Shown here: piece after piece, positions 5,849 through 8,198 of the stretch
Layout of the letters: each line of letters starts with the position of its first letter
How positions within the stretch are numbered: the first letter of the stretch is position 1
Origin: Chloroflexota bacterium
GTDB taxonomy: Bacteria; Chloroflexota; UBA11872
NCBI GenBank assembly: GCA_028875175.1
Contig: JAPPFO010000029.1
Coordinates: 36,827-45,024, forward strand
Reading direction: 5' to 3'
DNA length: 8,198 nucleotides
Translations under genes and position numbers: made by a program
The notes under the pieces: generated by a model
Seen by the model: only the letters and a program-made list of their open reading frames with translations
What the model was told of the DNA's origin: nothing
Databases searched by the model: none

Positions 5849-6903
5849 GCGCTACCCAGACCCTGCACGTACGCCACCGCTGACTCGCCCAGCCGGCTCA
5901 GGGCGTACCCACCTTCCAGCACGTGCAGTCGCGGCATCCCCAGGCCGGCAATCCGCTCGGCCACTCGCCCAAAGTCCTCGCTGTACAGCCCCAGCACGGC
6001 GATCGGATCCTCCCGGTGCGTATCGAACCCCAGCGACACCACCAGGGCCTGCGGATTGAAGTCCGCAATCGCCGCGCATCCCCGGTCCAGTTCGTCCATG
6101 TAGGCGTCGATCTGCATGTGCGGCGGCAGCGGCAGATTCAGGTTGAACCCCTCGCCGGCCCCGCGTCCTCGCTCGTTCGCATGCCCCGAGAAACCCGGAT
6201 ACGCAAACCGCGGATCCGCGTGCAGCGACACATACAGGATGTCGTCCCGCGTATACGTCAGGTGCTGCGACCCGTTCCCGTGGTGATAGTCCACGTCCAG
6301 GATCGCCACCCGCCCGTCGCCGCTTAGCAGGCTCGCCGCCACCACCGCGCTGTTGAAATAGCAAAACCCACCCATCCGGTCGTGCTCCGCGTGATGCCCC
6401 GGCGGCCGGCACAACGCAAACACGTCCTCGGCGCCCTCCCGCAACAGGTCCGCCCCCGTCAGCGCCACGTCCACCGCCTCGCGCGCCGCCCCATACGTCG
6501 CCTGCATCAACGGCGCGTCCTGCCCAAACGAATAGAACGCCGCCCGCTCCGCCGGATCCGACCGCTCCAACACGCCGGGATCCATCGACACCCCGACCGG
6601 CGTCACGATCGCCTCCGGCCCTAAGGCCGCGCACGTATCCCGGATGAATTCCCGGTACTTCGGCTCATGCACCGCGTCCAGCGCCGTGTCGTCATGCGCC
6701 GTCGGCCCCACCGGCCGCACCAACCCCGCCGCCTCCAGCGCCTCCCGGATCAACCCCGGCCGCGCCGGCGTCTCCGGATGGTCATACACCTGCCCATCCA
6801 CCGTCTGCAACACCGGCGCATGCCCCGCGTGCCCATCCGACCAGACCAACGGAACAGCCAGCACGCACCTCCGGAAACGCTCAGGGGCCCGTGATTCTCC
6901 CAC
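5845..6903 (-). CDS. Histone-deacetylase-fold amidohydrolase, acetylpolyamine-amidohydrolase-like
   Basis: The 352-residue protein is a complete member of the arginase/deacetylase superfamily. Visible motifs are RPPGHH (166-171) with the His-His charge relay H170/H171, GGFCYFNSA (178-186), ILDVDYHHGNG (201-211) with zinc ligands D205 and H207, SLHADPRFAYPGFSG (226-240), GFDTH with third ligand D294, and LEGGYA with catalytic-type Y333. All catalytic residues are kept. The region AAFYSFGQDAPL (121-132), rich in Phe/Tyr and placed before the active site, resembles the loop insertion of acetylpolyamine amidohydrolases. These remove acetyl groups from small amines such as acetylputrescine; a protein-lysine (AcuC-like) target is also possible. 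No signal peptide is seen. The start is uncertain: GTG 6903 gives this length and has a G-rich stretch just upstream, while GTG 6864 follows GGAGG but at only 3 nt. It lies 36 bp downstream of the sigma gene on the same strand, so co-transcription is plausible. Confidence 0.93.
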   Translation of the reverse strand: MGESRAPERFRRCVLAVPLVWSDGHAGHAPVLQTVDGQVYDHPETPARPGLIREALEAAGLVRPVGPTAHDDTALDAVHEPKYREFIRDTCAALGPEAIVTPVGVSMDPGVLERSDPAERAAFYSFGQDAPLMQATYGAAREAVDVALTGADLLREGAEDVFALCRPPGHHAEHDRMGGFCYFNSAVVAASLLSGDGRVAILDVDYHHGNGSQHLTYTRDDILYVSLHADPRFAYPGFSGHANERGRGAGEGFNLNLPLPPHMQIDAYMDELDRGCAAIADFNPQALVVSLGFDTHREDPIAVLGLYSEDFGRVAERIAGLGMPRLHVLEGGYALSRLGESAVAYVQGLGSA

Positions 6904-6939
6904 GAGCCCCCGAGTCCGCCCCTGGTATATCGGCCGTAA

Positions 6940-7959
6940 CTACGCCATGAACGCCTTCAAATGCCCCGCCATGTTCGGCCGCCGCAGCTTCCGCAGCGCC
7001 ATCGACTCGATCTGCCGGATGCGCTCGCGCGTGCGGCCGAACTGCTGCCCAATCTCCTCCAGCGTCAGCGGCGTCCCGCTGCCCAGGCCGTAGCGCAGCC
7101 GCAGCACCTCCTGCTCGCGCGGCTCCAGCTGATCCATCGCCTCCGCCAGGTGCTCCGTCAGCATGCTGTCGGCAATCTGCTCCAGCGGCTCCTCGGCGTC
7201 CTCGTCCGGAACCAGGTCGCCAACCGCCGTCGCCCCGTCCTCACCAACCGGCGCGTCCAGCGACATCGGCGCGCGCGAAATCCGGTTCAGCGCCGCCATC
7301 TGCTCCACGCTGAATCCCAGTTCGTCGGCAATCTCCCGGTCTGTCGGCTCCCGACCCAGCATCAGTTGCATGTCGCGCCGCACCCGCGAGGCCTTCGCCA
7401 GCCGGTCGTGCGTATGCACCGGCAGCCGGATCGTCCGGCTCTGCTCCGCGATCGCCCGCGTGATCGACTGCCGGATCCACCACGTCGCGTACGTGCTGAA
7501 CTTATACCCGCGCCGCCAGTCAAACTTCTCCACCGCCCGCATCAGCCCGCTGTTGCCCTCCTGCACCAGGTCCAGCAGCGGCACGTCGTGGCCCGTGTAC
7601 TTCTTCGCCACGCTCACCACCAGCCGCAGGTTCGCGTTGATCATCTGCTGACGCGCCGCCTCGTCGCCGCGCTCGATCGCCTTCGCCAGCCGCACCTCGT
7701 CCTGCGCGGAAAGCAGCGGAATCCGTCCAATCTCATTCAGGTACCGCCGCACCGGATCCCCGGCCGACTCCCCGCCCGTCGCCGCCTGCGTCACTGGACG
7801 CGTCGACCTCCGGTTGCGCGCCGCCGCTGGCTCGTCCACCGGCTCCTCGACCCACACCACGTCATCCAGCATCAACTCATCCGCAATTCCGGCGCCCGCG
7901 TTGGCCCGCGCCGTCGTCGCCGTCGTCCGAACCGTGTCCGCTGCCATCTCGGTAGTCAT
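6940..7959 (-). CDS. RNA polymerase sigma-70 factor, RpoD/SigA type without region 1.1
   Basis: The 339-residue protein directs RNA polymerase to promoters. Region 1.2 spans about 68-100 (DPVRRYLNEIGRIPLL), regions 2.1-2.4 about 107-177 with NLRLVVSVAKKY, LLDLVQEG, KFDWRRGYKFSTYATWWIRQSI, region 3 about 185-260 with LGREPTDREIADELG, and region 4 about 270-328 with the helix-turn-helix EEIGQQFGRTRERIRQIE. This strong match to group 1/2 sigma factors means -10/-35 promoters are the likely targets. The first ~65 residues are Ala/Thr-rich then acidic, and do not look like region 1.1. In region 2 the usual QEGNIGLMRAV reads QEGNSGLMRAV (S137). It could be the housekeeping factor or an alternative (group 2) one. 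ATG 7959 was preferred, with AAAGGG about 11 nt upstream; ATG 7947 is an in-frame alternative. Third codon positions are G-rich. The deacetylase-like gene follows downstream. Confidence 0.93.
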   Translation of the reverse strand: MTTEMAADTVRTTATTARANAGAGIADELMLDDVVWVEEPVDEPAAARNRRSTRPVTQAATGGESAGDPVRRYLNEIGRIPLLSAQDEVRLAKAIERGDEAARQQMINANLRLVVSVAKKYTGHDVPLLDLVQEGNSGLMRAVEKFDWRRGYKFSTYATWWIRQSITRAIAEQSRTIRLPVHTHDRLAKASRVRRDMQLMLGREPTDREIADELGFSVEQMAALNRISRAPMSLDAPVGEDGATAVGDLVPDEDAEEPLEQIADSMLTEHLAEAMDQLEPREQEVLRLRYGLGSGTPLTLEEIGQQFGRTRERIRQIESMALRKLRRPNMAGHLKAFMA

Positions 7960-8198
7960 CGCCCGCTGGCCCTTTCACGTCCTTCGCTGGATCCTCCCGC
8001 CGCCGACCCCGTTGTCCTTGGCGGGTCTCCCGCGGGTTCCCCCGCCGGATGACTGAGTAAACCGCTTCTCACAACGCCCTTTCCGTAATGGAAGTGACGC
8101 AACCACCCCCAAAACCCCCTTTTCTCATCCAACTCTCATCTCCTACCTCCGTCCCCTGCCCGTGCTAACGTCCCCCTCGCCTCCACCACCCCCTCTGC
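7960..8198 (-). other. Leader/upstream region of the sigma gene, C-tract-rich on the plus strand
   Basis: No gene was found in these 239 bases. From about 8101 to the right edge the plus strand contains only seven G by my count, and has C runs at 8106-8110, 8115-8119, 8153-8156, 8159-8161, 8172-8176 and 8189-8193. The sigma gene's own strand is therefore G-tract-rich upstream of it. No convincing -35/-10 pair, terminator or riboswitch was recognised. ACGAAGG-like and AAAGGG purine stretches lie just before the sigma start. Confidence 0.5.

Noticed and set aside
6961..8052. 363-codon open frame on the plus strand
   Set aside because: Arg/Pro/His-rich antisense shadow of the sigma factor gene.
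1..8198. CRISPR arrays, tRNA/rRNA genes, integrase or transposase genes, known defence modules
   Set aside because: None was found on reading both strands; the only repeat structure is the single element near 2505-2628.

Overview
This is an 8.2 kb window of high-GC bacterial DNA holding eight recognisable protein genes and one short inserted repeat. No tRNA, rRNA, CRISPR array or transposase gene was seen. A bacterial primary-type sigma-70 factor, a Pro/Thr-spaced lipoprotein and tandem Gfo/Idh/MocA oxidoreductases would fit Chloroflexota or a similar GC-rich environmental lineage. That placement is only inference, because nothing here is a taxonomic marker.

Left part (1-2640): a glycerophosphodiester phosphodiesterase-like gene runs off the left edge on the minus strand and is divergent from a zinc-dependent medium-chain dehydrogenase (742-1788, plus). 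Directly after the dehydrogenase stop, in the same reading frame, lies an unrecognised coding region (open 1789-2481). It has no ATG or GTG start, looks frameshifted near 2386, and carries a faint ADP-ribosyltransferase-like H...Y signature. Its 3' end is interrupted by a ~124 bp repeat with ~22 bp terminal inverted repeats and a 7 bp direct repeat on each side.

Middle (2656-5848): a minus-strand lipoprotein of unknown function is divergent from a pair of tandemly duplicated, translationally coupled Gfo/Idh/MocA NAD(P)-dependent oxidoreductases on the plus strand. The second member converges on the next gene so closely that one CTAG tetramer supplies the stop codon for both strands.

Right part (5845-8198, minus): a sigma-70 factor of the RpoD/SigA type lacking region 1.1 is followed 36 bp downstream by a histone-deacetylase-fold amidohydrolase with acetylpolyamine-amidohydrolase features. 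Upstream of the sigma gene is a G-poor, C-tract-rich stretch (G-rich on the gene's own strand) reaching the window edge.

The dehydrogenase and the two Gfo/Idh/MocA enzymes could serve oxidation of polyols, sugars or related compounds, but nothing in the window fixes a substrate. No known defence or mobile system is complete here. The least explained pieces are the decayed-looking coding region after the dehydrogenase and the repeat inserted in its tail.
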